Shown piece by piece: positions 35,422 to 47,858 of a stretch of 64,000 bases of DNA. Location of the stretch: positions 131,501 through 195,500 of the forward strand of contig JAOTON010001353.1 in NCBI GenBank assembly GCA_034440635.1, given 5' to 3'. This DNA comes from Lepas anatifera (taxonomy: Eukaryota > Arthropoda > Thecostraca > Lepadidae). The first letter of the stretch is position 1. Each line of letters begins with the position of its first letter. The translations under genes were made by a program, and so were the position numbers. Below the pieces are notes generated by a model. The model had not been told where the DNA came from, made no database searches, and worked only from the letters and a program-made list of their open reading frames with translations.

Positions 35422-37432
35422 GCCTCACACATTCTACAATGGAACTGCCGAGGCCTGCGTGCCAATTTCACTGACTTGCAGAGCATACTATCTGAGCACA
35501 TGCCTTCCGTCCTGTGCCTTCAAGAGACAAAACTCGCGCCAGGGACTAGGCTTAATATCCAGACTTATCAAAGCTTTCGAAAAAGACATCTTCAGTAGTA
35601 CCATTGCGCATGGAGGGGTGATGGTGGCAGTACACCAGTCACTCCCGTGTTACCAAATCCGTTTAACCACAGTTCTACAAGCAGTGGCCGCTAGGGTCGA
35701 CTTCGGATTTATTAAGATGTCTGTGTGCTCAATCTATATACCACCCAGTGGTAACGTCGATGTATCTTCATTAAACAACTTAATCGACCAGCTTCCCACA
35801 CCATTTATGGTGCTTGGAGATTTCAACGCACATAATCCCGCGTGGGGTGAACCGGCGAGTCACATGGGTGCCCGTGGCCGCACAATCGAACGTTTCATTC
35901 ACAATAATACCCTATGCCTTCTTAACACAGGTCGTCCCACACACATCACCCTACCCTCTGGCGTAGTGTCTGCTATTGATATTTCCATCTGCTCATCTTC
36001 CCTTTTCTCTCGGTTTCAGTGGAATGCATTGGGTGACACCTATGGCAGCGACCACTTCCCAATTCTGATTGGAACAGTCCCTCTGGTCGCGCCGGAAACA
36101 TTAGCCCCCAGATGGAACCACCGCTGTGCGGACTGGGCGGGATTCGAGGCCGCGTGCGGCTCGGTTAACCCTGGCTCGCTGGAGGCCTTGGCAACTCAGG
36201 CTATACGCAATTTTAACGAAATGACTCTCTCCGCTGCGAGAAGTTTTATCCCCATGACTTCAGGACAACCAAAGCGCACGCCCCTGCCGTGGTGGAGTGC
36301 CAGTTGCAGGGCTGCGATTCTAAAAAAGAAAGCGGGCTCTTAGAGCATTTAGCAGGCATTCTACAAGACATAACCTGATTTCTTTTAAGCGTGCAAGAGC
36401 AGCTGCACGCTGCGTAGTTCTAAATGAGAAAAGGAGATGGTGGATGTCTTACGTGAGTACAGTTAACCGTTATACACCCACAACACAAGTATGGTCACGC
36501 ATTCAGAGCATACAAGGAAAACGCAAAAATACCTCACCTGTTCTCGAAATCAATGGACACAAAGTAACCGATCCCAGGGAGGTAACGGAACACTTTGCCG
36601 CTGCATTCCACGATCGATGTGGAAATACAAATATAGATGTCGACAGCACACGCCTCTGCACCGTAGAAGAGCGAAAGGGCATCGACTTTGGAAGCTTTAA
36701 CTCGGCCTCATATAACGCAGCATTTTCATGGCGAGAGTTGAAGGTGGCAATAAAGAGCACAAAACAAGTTTCTCCGGGTTTCGACCGCATTACAAATGAA
36801 ATGTTGACTCATCTGCCTGATATTTCACTTATATCTCTCCTTAGTATATTTAATCTCATTTGGCTTAAGAACGACTTCCCGGAACAGTGGTGTGACGCCA
36901 TTATTATTCCGATTTTGAAGCCGGGAAAGTCCGGGTCTTCCCCGATGACTATCGCCCGATTTCCCTCACGTCTTGTCTTTGTAAGCTGATGGAAAAAATG
37001 ATTAATGTTCGGCTAATGTGGTACCTTGAAAGTAATGAGCTTCTATGTAATCAGCAATGTGGATTTCGACAGGGGCGAAGTACCCTAGATCACCTTGTTC
37101 TGTTGGATGCGGCGATTCGAGAAGGGCAGGCATCTCGTCAACACACTGTTGCAATCTTTTTCGACGTGGAACGCGCATACGATACAACTTGGAGATACAA
37201 AATACTAAGTAAACTGCACGCCATGGGCATTAGAGGTCACTTAGGCTGGTTTTTGCTGAACTTTCTTAAAGAACGGTACTTCAGGTTCCGTGTAAATTCT
37301 TCTTTATCCGATAAATACACACAGAGCAATGGAATCCCGCAGGGCAGCGTTTTATCAGTAGCCCTGTTTGCTATTATGATAAATGACATTGTGGACGTTC
37401 TTCCTACAACCATAAAATGGCCTTATTTGTAG
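35422..37432 (+). pseudogene. LINE-A ORF2: endonuclease and first part of RT, copy 2
   Basis: Same protein as in copy 1, but in three frames. An extra A at about 35580, an extra A in the AAAAAA at about 36325 and a missing C at about 36940 (CCCCGATGACT against CCCCCGATGACT) each shift it. Motifs remain readable: GDFNAHN, GSDHFPI, GFRQGRSTLDH, FFDVERAYDTTW, NGIPQGSVLS. All three breaks are homopolymer-length differences, which could be real mutations or sequencing error. Confidence 0.85.
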
Positions 37433-38307
37433 ATGATTTCACTATTTGGACAACAACCTCTACTACAAGTGCCGCTGCTAGGCAACTACAGCTTGCGCTC
37501 GACCGCCTAGAGCGCTGGAGTGTCGAGAACGGGCTAAGGTTCTCGTTGCCCAAAACTAAATGTATGCACTTCTGTAACCGCAGGCGTCCATGTGACGATC
37601 CAGTTCTTATTCTCTATGGCCAGCGTGTGGAAGTAGCAGATAGCGTTAGGTTCCTTGGGGTCATTCTTGACCGCCGTATGAGCTATGTCCGTCACTTTCA
37701 GGACCTAAGAGAGAGGTGTTTCAAGTCACTGAATATTCTTAAAATCTTGACGAGAATGAAGTTCGGAGCCGACCGTGCAACTCTTCTGATGCTATACAGG
37801 TCTCTCATCAGGTCAAAGATCGAGTACGGCTGCGTTGCATATGACTCGGCGTCTGAAACAGCGAAGCGTATGCTGGACACTGTTCATCACCAAGCAATCA
37901 GAATTATTATTGGAGCTTTTAGGACCTCACCAGTTAGCAGTATGCTCGTGGACATAAACAAAATGCCTCTAGATCTTCGTCGGAAGATATTGTCCATGTG
38001 ATATGCCGTGAAACTTAAACAACATACAACACATACTACATATCAGACATTCTTCGGGGACACCCACCTCCGTCTAGTTGAAACTGGGTCGCGTGCTGCG
38101 GCTCGCCACCCGGGAGTCAGAGTTCGCGCCCTATTAGCGGAGGCTTATATTAGTACAGACCTTGTTGAACCATACGACCTGCCTGCTATCAATCCATGGC
38201 TGATTTCGAAAGCTAACACAAACACAGACTTGCTCGAGCGTTGTAGAGACTCGTCTCCTGAAACAATGCGCCAGCTTTTCATGGAACTCTGCTCGGGAAA
38301 TGTTTGA
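37417..38307 (+). pseudogene. LINE-A ORF2: RT catalytic motif, thumb and connection, copy 2
   Basis: MALFVDDFTIW starts the FVDD-containing frame, as in copy 1. The frame stops at TGA (37999-38001), where copy 1 has CGA, then continues in phase as YAVKLKQHTTHTTYQ to 38307. The DNA shows the LINE-B target site intact at 37987-37999. Confidence 0.85.
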
Positions 38308-39155
38308 AAGCCATATTCACTTCTACACGGACGGTTCAAAATGTGACAGCGGTACGGGATGTGCGTATGTTTGTGGCCGCACTGAAAAATGTTTTAGCCT
38401 ACCCCAGGAAGCATCTGTTTTTACCTCGGAACTGTATGCCATCTTTCGTTCCCTGGATGAGATATCCAAATGAAGGGCGAGAAAGTTCGTGGTCTTCACG
38501 GACTCACTGTCCTCTCTACAGGCATTGGAGTCCTTTTACTTCCACAGTACATCATCTTCTTATCTCCTGACCCTCATAAGACAGAAATTGCACAACCTAG
38601 GGCAGAAAGGAAAAACTGTGGAGATTGTTTGGGTGCCAAGCCATTGCGGTATAGGCGGGAACGAACGGGCGGACAGGCTTGCAAAGTCCGCGGGTGAACG
38701 CGCTTCTCTCCCCGGCCTCCGTGTTCCGTTCTCTGACCTATATGGTCTTACCAAAGACTATGCTATTCGTGTCTGGCAGAGCAGGTGGGATGGTGATCCC
38801 AAAGGAGTCAAGCTTAGAGGCCTTAAACCAAAGCTAGGGGGTGTGGAAATCCAGCAGTGCGGGCTGCAGAAGAGAGGAGGTTATCCTCTCCCGCCTGCGG
38901 ATCGGCCACACCCACGCCACACACTCCTTCCGCTTGGGTGGCGGCGATCCGTCAAGGTGTTCACGATGCGGAGAGCCGCTTAGTGTTAAGCATGTTCTTG
39001 CAGACTGCCAGGATTTTGAGGTGGAAAGACTGCGGCATCTTGGAGGATCGCCATCACTGCATTCTCTTTTGGGACAAAATCGAACCGTTGAGCTCTCCGA
39101 CATAATATCGTTTCTAAGAAGTGTTGACTTCAACGTAATTTACTCGCCGACATAG
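38308..39155 (+). pseudogene. LINE-A ORF2: RNase H and Cys-His end, copy 2
   Basis: Same RNase H motifs as copy 1 in shifted frames: FYTDGSKCDSGTG, SELYAIFRSLD, VVFTDSLSSLQAL, WVPSHCGIGGNERADRLAK. One extra G near 38840 moves the C-terminal frame (38841-39155) with CSRCGEPLSVKHVLADC and the stop at 39153. Confidence 0.85.
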
Positions 39156-39371
39156 ACATATAACGTGAACCAGTATCTTTTGACCCTCGATTCACACATG
39201 TCACTCTACAAGTACAGCACCTTTCAAGACACAGTGACCTATCTTACTACCTAACTCGAAAAGTCTCGTTATATATCTACATGTCTTTCCTCTGTGCGCA
39301 ATAGGCTAAGTTATGAGCGCAATATGACCACTGCAGTCGACGCGCCCTTAAACCCCAACTATGATGATGAT

Positions 39372-40084
39372 AGTTCACATAGACAAATGTGACCACTTAC
39401 CAAAATTTGATAGCTCTGAAGTTTTAGCCGAAACGAAAAACAAGCAGATTAGGAAAACACTCGAAGCAGCCTTCATTTCAGTTCTTCCAAACACTAGCCT
39501 TCGGTCAGGTTTTGTAAGTTGGGCGTCTTGGGGGCAAAACTAGCTATAAAAGAAAAAACATAAAACATTAAGCACGAGAACTTGAGACAAGAAATGAAAA
39601 TCAAGTTCATGTCGTGTCGAAACAGATTGAAATATTATGTCCAGCTGTGTGCTGAACTTTGTAATTTGATATTGATATTTTTATAATTTTGTATTACACT
39701 GATGAAGCTGTACAACAGTGAAACGTTTGTAAATTAAATATAACTTAAATAACTTTCTGTGTGTTCACTTATATCACATTATGTCTGTGATAACCCCACA
39801 TTTGTCTGGTGGACACAGAAGAAATGTTAAAGATATACTTAAAGAATTCAGCACCAGGAAGAAGATTTCAAGCTGCTTCAACAGACTCAAGTTTATTACA
39901 GATTGCTTGCAAGAAAAAGTTCTGCCTAGGTCGTCTCCGATACAACTTAGAAGTGACACGAAACCCTTTACGGACTTTGCAAAAGCATACTTAGAAGAAG
40001 CTTGTGAACATTTGAAACATAGAATATACGAGTTAAAGAACGAACGAACCGGAACGCACTTATCATCATACCATAAACAAAAGC
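39372..40084 (+). mobile_element. PLE arm, plus strand, unit 2, right of LINE-A
   Basis: Counterpart of 29221-29934, with the N-terminal PLE frame MSVITPHLSGGHRRN at 39781. One G is missing at about 39532 (TGGGGGCAAAAC against TGGGGGGCAAAAC), truncating the GIY-YIG frame a few codons earlier. Confidence 0.82.
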
Positions 40085-40933
40085 TTAACACGCGCATTGA
40101 CGGGGGTCTGAGCCACCTTCGCATTGACGGGGGGGCGGGTACCCGCCCCCCCTAAGATCTCAAGAACCACGGTAGGTAGCAAAAAACAGTAAACGGCGTT
40201 GGGCTGCCCATCCACTTCTCCATCGAAAACATTTGAACCATTTTTTTGTCAGGTCACATTTAAGGTCAGGAGAGGTCAAAACATGCCCGCCATAGGGATA
40301 ACATGTAAAATTCAGTTTTTCGGGCATTACATCTGAACAATAAAAGATAGAGCAAAACGATTTAAACTATATGAATCCTCTTAGCAAGCCGAATCGAATG
40401 ATATATAATTTGACCTCGCTAGGTCAAATCAAGGATTTGACCTGACCTGAGGTCAGGTCAGGGTCAAATTATATAAAATGCATATCATTAGAACCGCAAA
40501 GCCCAGGCGAGTCTAATGCAGCTAAAATAAATGCTCTATCACCATCCGCTACTGAGTTATTCCGTAAAAACAATTTTTCCCATGTATTTCCAATGGAGAG
40601 GTCATGCCTCGTACCTGACCTTAGGTCATCGATATCAAAAATACCGGAACATATGCTAGAGAACCCGGTGGGGCCATTATGTGATATGAGTTTCAATCGG
40701 ATAAGTTCACCCTGCTCCGACTTATGCTATCTTAAACTTTTTTGAGGTCGGGTCACTTGACCTGTACTGGTGACCTGACCTGAAGTGACCTAACCTTAAA
40801 ATTTTCACAGAAGTTGTAAAAATGATGAGGGAAAAGGTATACCAGGTACGGCGGCGCTACGCGCCGCCGTTTTTCTGCTATCTCTGAAAAACCCGAGGGG
40901 GCGGGTACCCGCCCCCGTCAATGCGCGTGTTAA
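40085..40933 (-). mobile_element. Family 1 element, full length
   Basis: TTAA at 40085-40088 (in PLE coding DNA) and 40930-40933; all family landmarks. The right flank (TATATAAACGAACC) is not PLE, unlike the flank expected from the left side. Confidence 0.92.
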
Positions 40934-41009
40934 TATATAAACGAACCTGTGCTCTAAACTGACCAAATGAAAATATAAAAGGGTCGGAAAGTGGACATGC
41001 CGTCAGATA

Positions 41010-41260
41010 CTAGTTCAAATTAGTGGTCGAGCGACAAAACAGTCCACGCCTCACAGTTTCTACCCTTCCAAATGGAACATGCAGCATACTACCGAACATT
41101 GCCCTTGTGTTCCTTCCTGGGACATGAAAAGGAAAATTGCCGAGCAGAAAGGCGGAGTCTATTTTCCCGTAGATAATTTTGTGTGCGGAAAGGATATCAT
41201 ATTGTAGTATTCGATTAGCCAGTGTGTTATCTTCTACATGATCATTTGTGTACCATGGCT
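41010..41260 (-). pseudogene. LINE ORF2 C-terminal fragment
   Basis: An ~80-codon frame without a start codon, ending at TAG (41010-41012). It reads LANRILQYDILSAHKIIYG, then FPFHVPGRNTRAM, then LHVPFGRVETVRRGLF. The YKIIxG, TR and VPxxR spacing is the usual end of a non-LTR RT protein. A stop at about 41262 and the adjoining PLE-type fragment on the plus strand mark its limit. Confidence 0.65.
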
Positions 41261-41279
41261 ACTTGGCTACTTTCAAAAT

Positions 41280-41802
41280 AAACATCCAAAACATCGTCCA
41301 TTCTCACGTTAAGTGCGTCGACCCCAACAAGAAACTGAAAATCATAATATACTATAAAACAGCGAAGACATCCAGCCTCGTTATGGTTAACAAGATGCAT
41401 AACAAGCAACTAAGGAAGAAAGAAAATGGTCATCTCCAACGCACCAATGTCATTTACCAGTATGATTGCCCCGAGGACGGTTGCAGACGCCTCAACACTA
41501 GAAAATACATTGGCGTAACAACCACTACGTTGTCAAGAAGGCTAACAATGCACCTTCAAGAAGGAGCCATTAAGAAGCACGTCCAACAAGAACATGGACA
41601 GAACCTGTCACGGAAAGACCTGGTCCACAATACCCACATCATAAAGACCTGTGATGACCATAGAAGGATCTGGGTGACTGAGGCCCTCTACATGCGAGAG
41701 TTTTCTCATCACATCAACAAGCAGGCTCAGTCTCCAGTCACCCCTAGCGCAGTGGTTCTAAATGTGACGAAATGTAAAAAAATATTTAATTGTAAAATGT
41801 GA
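41280..41802 (+). pseudogene. GIY-YIG domain fragment of a second PLE lineage
   Basis: The frame (opening at 41248; similarity from about 41300) reads VIYQYDCPEDGC, then RKYIGVTTTTLSRRLTMHLQEGAIKKH. This is the GIY-YIG core: Y-x-Y, YIG, then the conserved Arg in LSRRL. It continues with HNTHIIKTCDD and RIWVTEALYMREF, where the Glu of the domain is expected, and ends at a stop at 41802. No RT part is upstream, so it is a 5'-truncated copy. Its sequence differs clearly from the PLE at 14-40 kb, so it is another lineage. Confidence 0.75.
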
Positions 41803-42170
41803 TATTTGATGTTCTGTACGTTTTCTAAATTTCCCCAACATTGCATTTTCAGGAAAGTCGGAGGATCATTTGCTTTTAATTTTAATGGTCTCCATACTGG
41901 AAGTATTTCGCCAGACTGTGCACAATGAATTAGTACTTCAATTTTGTAGAGTGAATTTTAATTCTCAGAAACTAAAACGTTTAGATAGGCACATGCATCG
42001 AAACTTTGTGATCATGAATACTTGGAGTGTTCGAAAGCTTAAATAATATAAAGATGAAATGTTTTCTTTAAGAATATCATTGGTCAAGTCAATCATGAAG
42101 ATAAGAAAAAATCCGATCCTTAGAGCATTTTATACAAAAAGCTTATCAAAGCGATGTTCGCAGTAAATTT
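41803..42170. other. Likely 3' non-coding part of the GIY-YIG element
   Basis: AT-rich, no frame. Located between the GIY-YIG fragment and a (TA)n tract. Confidence 0.35.
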
Positions 42171-42254
<84 letters not shown>

Positions 42255-42764
42255 ATATACATTAATAAAAACACTAGTTTGCTCATACTGAAACGTATCG
42301 GTTTATTTTAAACCTTCATCAGTGAAATTATTTCGCAATCGTTAGTAAAACTCGAACAAGAACAGACAGCAGGTATTGCAGACATTGTAAAAATTAACCA
42401 AGTTTTACAGCGTGAAATAACCAACAGTACCGCCCCCACAAAAAGAAACACAAAAATATACCACAAATATAAAAAGGACATAAAAATATAAATACATGCA
42501 AATATAAAAAGGACATAAAATATTATGTCCTTTTGCCATTGTATGTTTTTGTGTTTCTTTTGTGGGGGCGGTACTGTTGGTTATTTCACGCTGTAGAACT
42601 TGGTTAATTTTCAAAATGTCTGCCATGCCTGCCATCTGTTCTTGTTTGAGTTTTTACGAACGATTGCGACATAATATCACTGATGAAGGTAAAAATAAAC
42701 CGATACGTTTGAGTATGAGCAAACCAGTGTTTTTAGTAATGTTTAAATAGTGATACGTTTGTAA

Positions 42765-42830
<66 letters not shown>
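42171..42830. repeat. Long hairpin with (TA)n at both outer ends
   Basis: (TA)n at 42171-42262 and 42766-42828 enclose two arms that are reverse complements (about 42263-42500 and 42520-42745). Shared blocks include ACGTATCGGTTTATTT, CTTCATCAGTGA, GTGAAATAACCAACAGTACC and CCCCCACAAAA. The CTTCATCAGTG motif also occurs at the PLE ends, and one arm (minus) reads MAGMADILKINQVL, possibly a PLE N-terminus. The arms differ at several positions, so this is not a perfect assembly mirror. Confidence 0.8.
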
Positions 42831-42831
<1 letters not shown>

Positions 42832-43224
42832 AACATAATTCCACACTTCTGGTGCCTATTATAACCATTGAAAAATAACGGAATACAATGAGATGACTTC
42901 AACACTGACACTGACTTTGTCCTGCATAAACACATTCATTCACCTGGAATGATGGCCGTCAGATCACTCATTACATGAGCCAAATAATTCCTCCCAGTAT
43001 ATTTAGTATTAACGTTGCATTGGACATTCGCCATGACCAAATTTGCGACAAATCACGCAGCATCCATAAAAGATAGTCTACTTGCACAGCACGACACTGT
43101 TTAGTCCAAGCATAGGTATACGAAACCCGAACCTCTTTTCCTTTGTTTGTAGAGATTTCTTGGAGAGTGATGAATGTCTCATTTACCGCTGGTATTCTAT
43201 GCAATTTGTTGCAATTTTTTTCGG
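42831..43224. other. No recognisable feature
   Basis: Unique-looking AT-rich DNA without clear coding signal. Confidence 0.35.
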
Positions 43225-43335
43225 ATTAGAGGTCGATGAATTACGGTGGCGCTGCGCGATGGTGTTTTTGTTTTATTACCTGTGGAAACCTGAGGAGGCG
43301 GGTTACTCGCCCCCTCGTGTAGGTGTGTGTTAATG
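43225..43335 (-). mobile_element. Family 1-like end, decayed
   Basis: ACGGTGGCGCTGCGCGATGG, then GGAAACCTGAGGAGGCGGGTTACTCGCCCCCTCGTG and a terminal GTGTGTTAA. The hairpin, G/C palindrome and terminal TTAA order matches the last ~110 bp of a minus-oriented family 1 copy. Confidence 0.65.
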
Positions 43336-44188
43336 CTCATAAAATCTGACACCTGCACGATGAAAATTTGGCAAAGACAATGCAATATGATTGCAAGCAA
43401 GCGATTCCAAAAACAATCGTTTTGTTTGCGGCGTTAAACATAAGGCGGTACTACTGCAGCGGTAAAAAACCGTCTGCATACCTACCTTAGGTGTTAAAAC
43501 GTTGGAATTTATAGCAAGATACTTTTTTCAAAACGTAATTCACGACGCAAAATTTTTGGGGTGTATGAAAGGTTAATTTCAATTGCCAAAAGGTCAAGCT
43601 AGGTTACAAAATAAAAGATCAAACGAATTAACAGTTGTTAGTAGTTGTCAAACGAATCAAAGGTCAAACGAATAGAGTTGTTTACAAATCTAAAATGTAA
43701 AAAGTTTCATTTTTTCAAAATAATGTATGGTTCAAGACGAGTTCAATGATATACAAACCTTGTTAATCAAGCAAAGTGTTTTTGAGTTATGAAGCATCAA
43801 AGATGAGTCTACAAGGTGACCTCCCGAAAATGCCTCGGTCTATAGCTCGGTCACCGTTGGTCGGAGGTGGCTAAGATTCTCACAAACGTGTTCCTGGTCC
43901 AAAACTACCGCGGATACAAAGTTTCAGAGTTTTTATAGACATGGTGGTGTCAAGTCTTGGTCAATCTGCCCAGGAACCCTCCAATTGCTGGGCAAGTCAT
44001 TGATTACCCTTCAATATAATTGCCTATGCCTTATAATACAGTAAAACCTTCATGGTGTCATTAGCATTCCATCTTGCTAATATCCAGGCAAAACTTACTG
44101 AGGTATGTGACTCAAACAAAGGCAGTAGATTTTTATGCGTAAAAGAAATTGAAACCCCTCCCCAATGCAAAAATGTATATCAGGTGTC
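43336..44188. other. No gene; scattered GGTCA motifs
   Basis: GGTCA occurs several times between 43590 and 43870 (GGTCAAGCTAGG, AGGTCAAACG, GGTGACCTCCC), possibly a heavily decayed relative of the GGTCA-rich elements. No termini seen. Confidence 0.3.
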
Positions 44189-45222
44189 TTAACCCGCGCC
44201 CCACCGGGGTCCGGCGCCACCTTCGCCCCACTGGGGGGCCATCGATGGCCCCCCTCTAACTCCGAAAATATGGGCGTTAGCGCAAATCTGCAAAGTGCAA
44301 TAGAAAGCTCGCGTGAATTCAGTAAGAAATTACTTTGCATGTTTTAGTGCTCAGGTCAATGGTTTGACCTCCAGAGGTCAAATTAGGTCAAGATCGGCTA
44401 TTTTCACTCAAATATGCAATGATTAAGCAAACTGGGCATAACTCTTATGTCATTAGAGCTACTGAGGCCTGGTAAAGTACATTTGATAGCAAATTGCCAG
44501 TACTTTTTCCGCTATGTGGAACGTAAAGACCTCCCGCCAGTGGTTTGACCGCCAGAGGTCACCTCGTGACCTAATATGACCTGAGGTCACGAAAGGTCAA
44601 AAAGTGACCTTGCCGTATATCAAATGAAATCCAGTGACAAGACAAACACGATGGTGTTTGTTTCACCGCTCTAGCTCAATTAGGTCAAAAGTTATTGTCA
44701 AAATACTGTTTTTGACCTCTGGTGACCTTGGATGACCTTGGAAAAGTCAAAGGGAAAATATGACCCCTGGGATCCGTGAAAGGGTGTCCAAAAACGTTGT
44801 TCTGAGCAGTCTGAGTATTTGCAATCATTTTTGTGGCTTTTATATCATGAAATAGCTTTTCCCCATGCTTTTCCAATGGGAGAGGTCGCCTCGTGACCTG
44901 ACCTCAGGGCACGAAATCGGAAAATCCCGGATATAAACCTTGTAGACCCTGGAGGGGTCATGAAGTGTAGGAAGTTTCAAATTGATCGACTTTGAAATGT
45001 AGCTCTTACAGAGCTCTAAAGGTGAAGTGAGGTGACCTTGGTTGACCTCGTCTGGTGACCTGACCTTGGGTGACCCGGGGTAAAAATTTCAGGGATGATG
45101 GGAAAATGATGCAGTGAGAGGTAGAGCCCTCAACCGCGGTGCTGCGCCTCGAAGTTTTTCTGCTATCCCGGAAAAACCTTGAGGGGGGCCATCGATGGCC
45201 CCCCCGGTGGGGCGAGGGTTAA
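44189..45222 (-). mobile_element. Family 2 TTAA element, full length
   Basis: TTAACCCGCGCCCCACCGGG at the left, CCGGTGGGGCGAGGGTTAA at the right, 1034 bp. Reverse-complement of 12075-13106 along its length, with the ATCGAT-centred palindromes near both ends. Confidence 0.9.
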
Positions 45223-46430
45223 GGTATTGGTGTACTAACATGATGCTTGCCCTAATTTTGTGTGCTTGAAAGGTATAATTTTCAAGACAACAAATTTGGC
45301 CACCTTTTAGGCGGCCGTTAGAGCCATGTGCAGTTTGGAGGCCCCCTCGAAATCAGGGATAGGAGGCCCCCTGGGAATCTGGCCTCTACGGAAAGAAATT
45401 CAAAAAGACTCCTCCGGTAAACTTGAAAATATAACGCCTTAGCTCCCACTAAAATTTCGCTAAAGATCATTTCTTCATAAATCTGCGTCACAAAAATTCC
45501 AACAGGTCCAAGATCAGCTCCAGGGGAACTTTTTGGAGGTCATGTCTACCAGCTGGGATCGCTCTATATCTTTCACTACTACTAGTACATTCGGTTTTTG
45601 TTTGAAACCAGTATGATAATGCATTTATTTATCTTGAAATGTTTTGAAGAGCCCGTTCCTTCGCCAAAAAAACTGATATCTGGGAACTCTTTTCCATTTT
45701 ATAGATTGACTGAGCCCGCCATTGCGATACATTTTAATGCTTTCTCATCTCGCCCACGGCTTGTTATAACCATGAAATTATATAGAGTATAAAAGGAAGG
45801 TAAACCAAATGACGCCCTTTAAGTATCGATATTTATCACTCCCGGATTTAGCCTTAAACTTTGCTATGAGCATAAACCAAAGCATAACATACCATCATGA
45901 GGTTTTATACACAGTTTCTTGTCTGGGAACCCCTTTTTCAAGTACTTTCGTTGCCTTCAATTAACTGGGTTTGAAACACCAAAGCACCAAGGGTTTGAAA
46001 CACCAGTGGACTGCAAACACACCATGCACACTAAAAGGCCGGCTTATTTGCAAGAAAATCAGGGCAGCATGGTGTCAAAGGTTGGATATAAACGCTGCCT
46101 ATGATAGTGAGTGATGCAGTCGAATGACAGAAACAGAACTGAACCGACGGGTGAAGCGAACTGCTAACTTTTGGCCAACTGTACCGTTCTAATACAGGTA
46201 CGTAAAATCACCGCGGAAAGTTTTACCTTCCAATGCATGCAGAACATGACATTTCAAATTTATTCCGACTAGTTTTGTTTACATTGCCTAAGGTAACAGT
46301 AAGTCGTTGTAAAACTTTGAGATGTTTCTTGTAATATCCGTTCCTCTACTGAACCTTCCTATAGGTGTGCTACCTTGGATAAGAATGAGCCTCGCTCCAG
46401 TTGGGGAATCGGGTTTTGAACACCAGCCTC
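45223..46430. other. No recognisable gene
   Basis: Moderately AT-rich sequence; only short frames. A small internal repeat, GGTTTGAAACACCA, occurs twice near 45968-46000. Confidence 0.35.
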
Positions 46431-46439
46431 ATATTTTTC

Positions 46440-47240
46440 AAGAGCATAAAAACAGCGGCGCTGGGTCCGTACTTGGCACACCTTATTCTTGATCGATCCG
46501 GCACGTTTTTTTAATATCAATTTTTTGTCATCTCAGGCCAGATAACAAATTATGTCACATAATGGGCCGACCAATTACAAAATATATGGCAATGAAATTT
46601 TTTATAGCAATGACGCAAGAACACGGATCGTGACATATCCATTAAAAATGCATGCCAGCAACGGGAATTCGTCGACAAATGGCTCTATTTCTGTAGATAC
46701 GTCCACTGGTGGATCCGAGGAGGGGGCAAACTGGGCATTTGCCCCCACTCCCAAAGCAGATTAAACACGTTTCCAGACTTGGGTCGATAACTTTGCTGAA
46801 GATGATAATACAGCCTTCATTTTAGCACCAGTAGGTCTGAAATATCATTGCAAGTCGATTTATATGCATATTGACTATTTTTGATCAGATGGTAACCTTA
46901 AACTGTTCTTAGGCGAAGCCATTTTCAAACTCTGCAACTTTTCCTATAGCCACTCTTATCGATGACCTAGGGTCAAGTATGGATCATGACCTCTTCATTG
47001 AAAATGCATTGTACCGCTTAGAATACCTCCATGTTCTCCAAATTGTAGTATCCTAGGCCCCTTTCTAAGGTTCATGTTGCACACATGAACCTATGACCTC
47101 TAAGAGGTCATCTGCGACTACTTAAGCATATTTTCCGAACTCTACATTTGGATTTTTATTTCGAGTCGATTGATTTACATGTTGACTATGCTAGGTTAGA
47201 TGGTGACTTTGACCTGACCTCAGGTCAAGTTAGTTCCACA
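46440..47240 (+). mobile_element. Highly diverged family 1-like element
   Basis: Ordered remnants of a plus-oriented family 1 copy: CAGCGGCGCTGGGTCCGTACTTGG, a TCATCTCAGGCCAGAT, ATGTCACATAATGGGCC, ATCGATGACCTAGGGTCAAG, a GACCTCTTCATTG, and finally TTTGACCTGACCTCAGGTCAAG. Termini are not preserved. It appears older than the other copies. Confidence 0.6.
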
Positions 47241-47858
47241 TTCCACTGGCCTTAATGTGAGGAAGCGAATGCTGCCAAAAAATCGATTATAACTAATTCA
47301 ACCTCAGCCATATGGTTACCAGGCTTCCGTAGCTTTTTTTCTGCTGGCCTTGTGTATGATCTGTACGAAGTGGTAGAACACCATGCCAGGGCCCAGGCCG
47401 GTCACTGGACTGCCATTCTGTCAGCCCGAGACTCGCTGGTACTACATCAATGATAAATTTGTCAAGAGAGTGCCAGCCGCCAAGTGAATGAGGTGTCATC
47501 ATGAACAGTCCAGGTGTCCATGGACTGTTATGCAGCCAACCACTCTGCGAGGTAAACAGTATCGCGAGAAAAATACATGTTTTCCGGTCCTTGTTCTGTG
47601 CAGTTTGCCATTATGTGTATTGACAGTTTTTCCCAAATATATCCAGTGTTGAGAAAACCGTCTAATTGCAAGTTTTTAGTGTCCCAGTGATCTTGAATGC
47701 AAACATCTGGTGACACAAATACAACTAGCAAAATTATCAAGTCAGTCCAATCGGAGAATTGATTGGGTCAGATTGCCTATCAGCTGATATTTCGAACCTC
47801 TGACACAATCTAGATTGAGCCGACCTCACGTGACCCTGCATCAATCTCCCCAGCTGAC
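47241..47858 (+). promoter_or_regulatory. Upstream region of the secreted-protein gene
   Basis: No coding sequence recognised. Possible elements, none proven: CCAAT at 47747-47751, CACGTG at 47827-47832, and CTCCCCAG directly before the start codon region, which could be a splice acceptor if an untranslated exon lies upstream. There is no clear TATA box. Confidence 0.3.

Larger units (their letters stand above)
32328..39371 (+). mobile_element. LINE-A, copy 2, without LINE-B
   Basis: About 7.04 kb between AGTTCACATAGAC at 32315-32327 and 39372-39384, with the (GAT)n tail. Same SINE, same shared frameshifts before FVDD and inside RNase H; additional differences from copy 1 are mainly single-base changes in homopolymer runs. 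Its ORF2 is uninterrupted at the LINE-B site, so this copy shows the ancestral structure. Confidence 0.9.
30716..40204 (+). repeat. Tandem duplication unit 2
   Basis: Near-identical to 17966-30054 without LINE-B. High similarity continues a little into the family 1 copy starting at 40085, after which the two units differ more (several substitutions within 150 bp), so the duplicated block ends inside that element. Confidence 0.85.
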
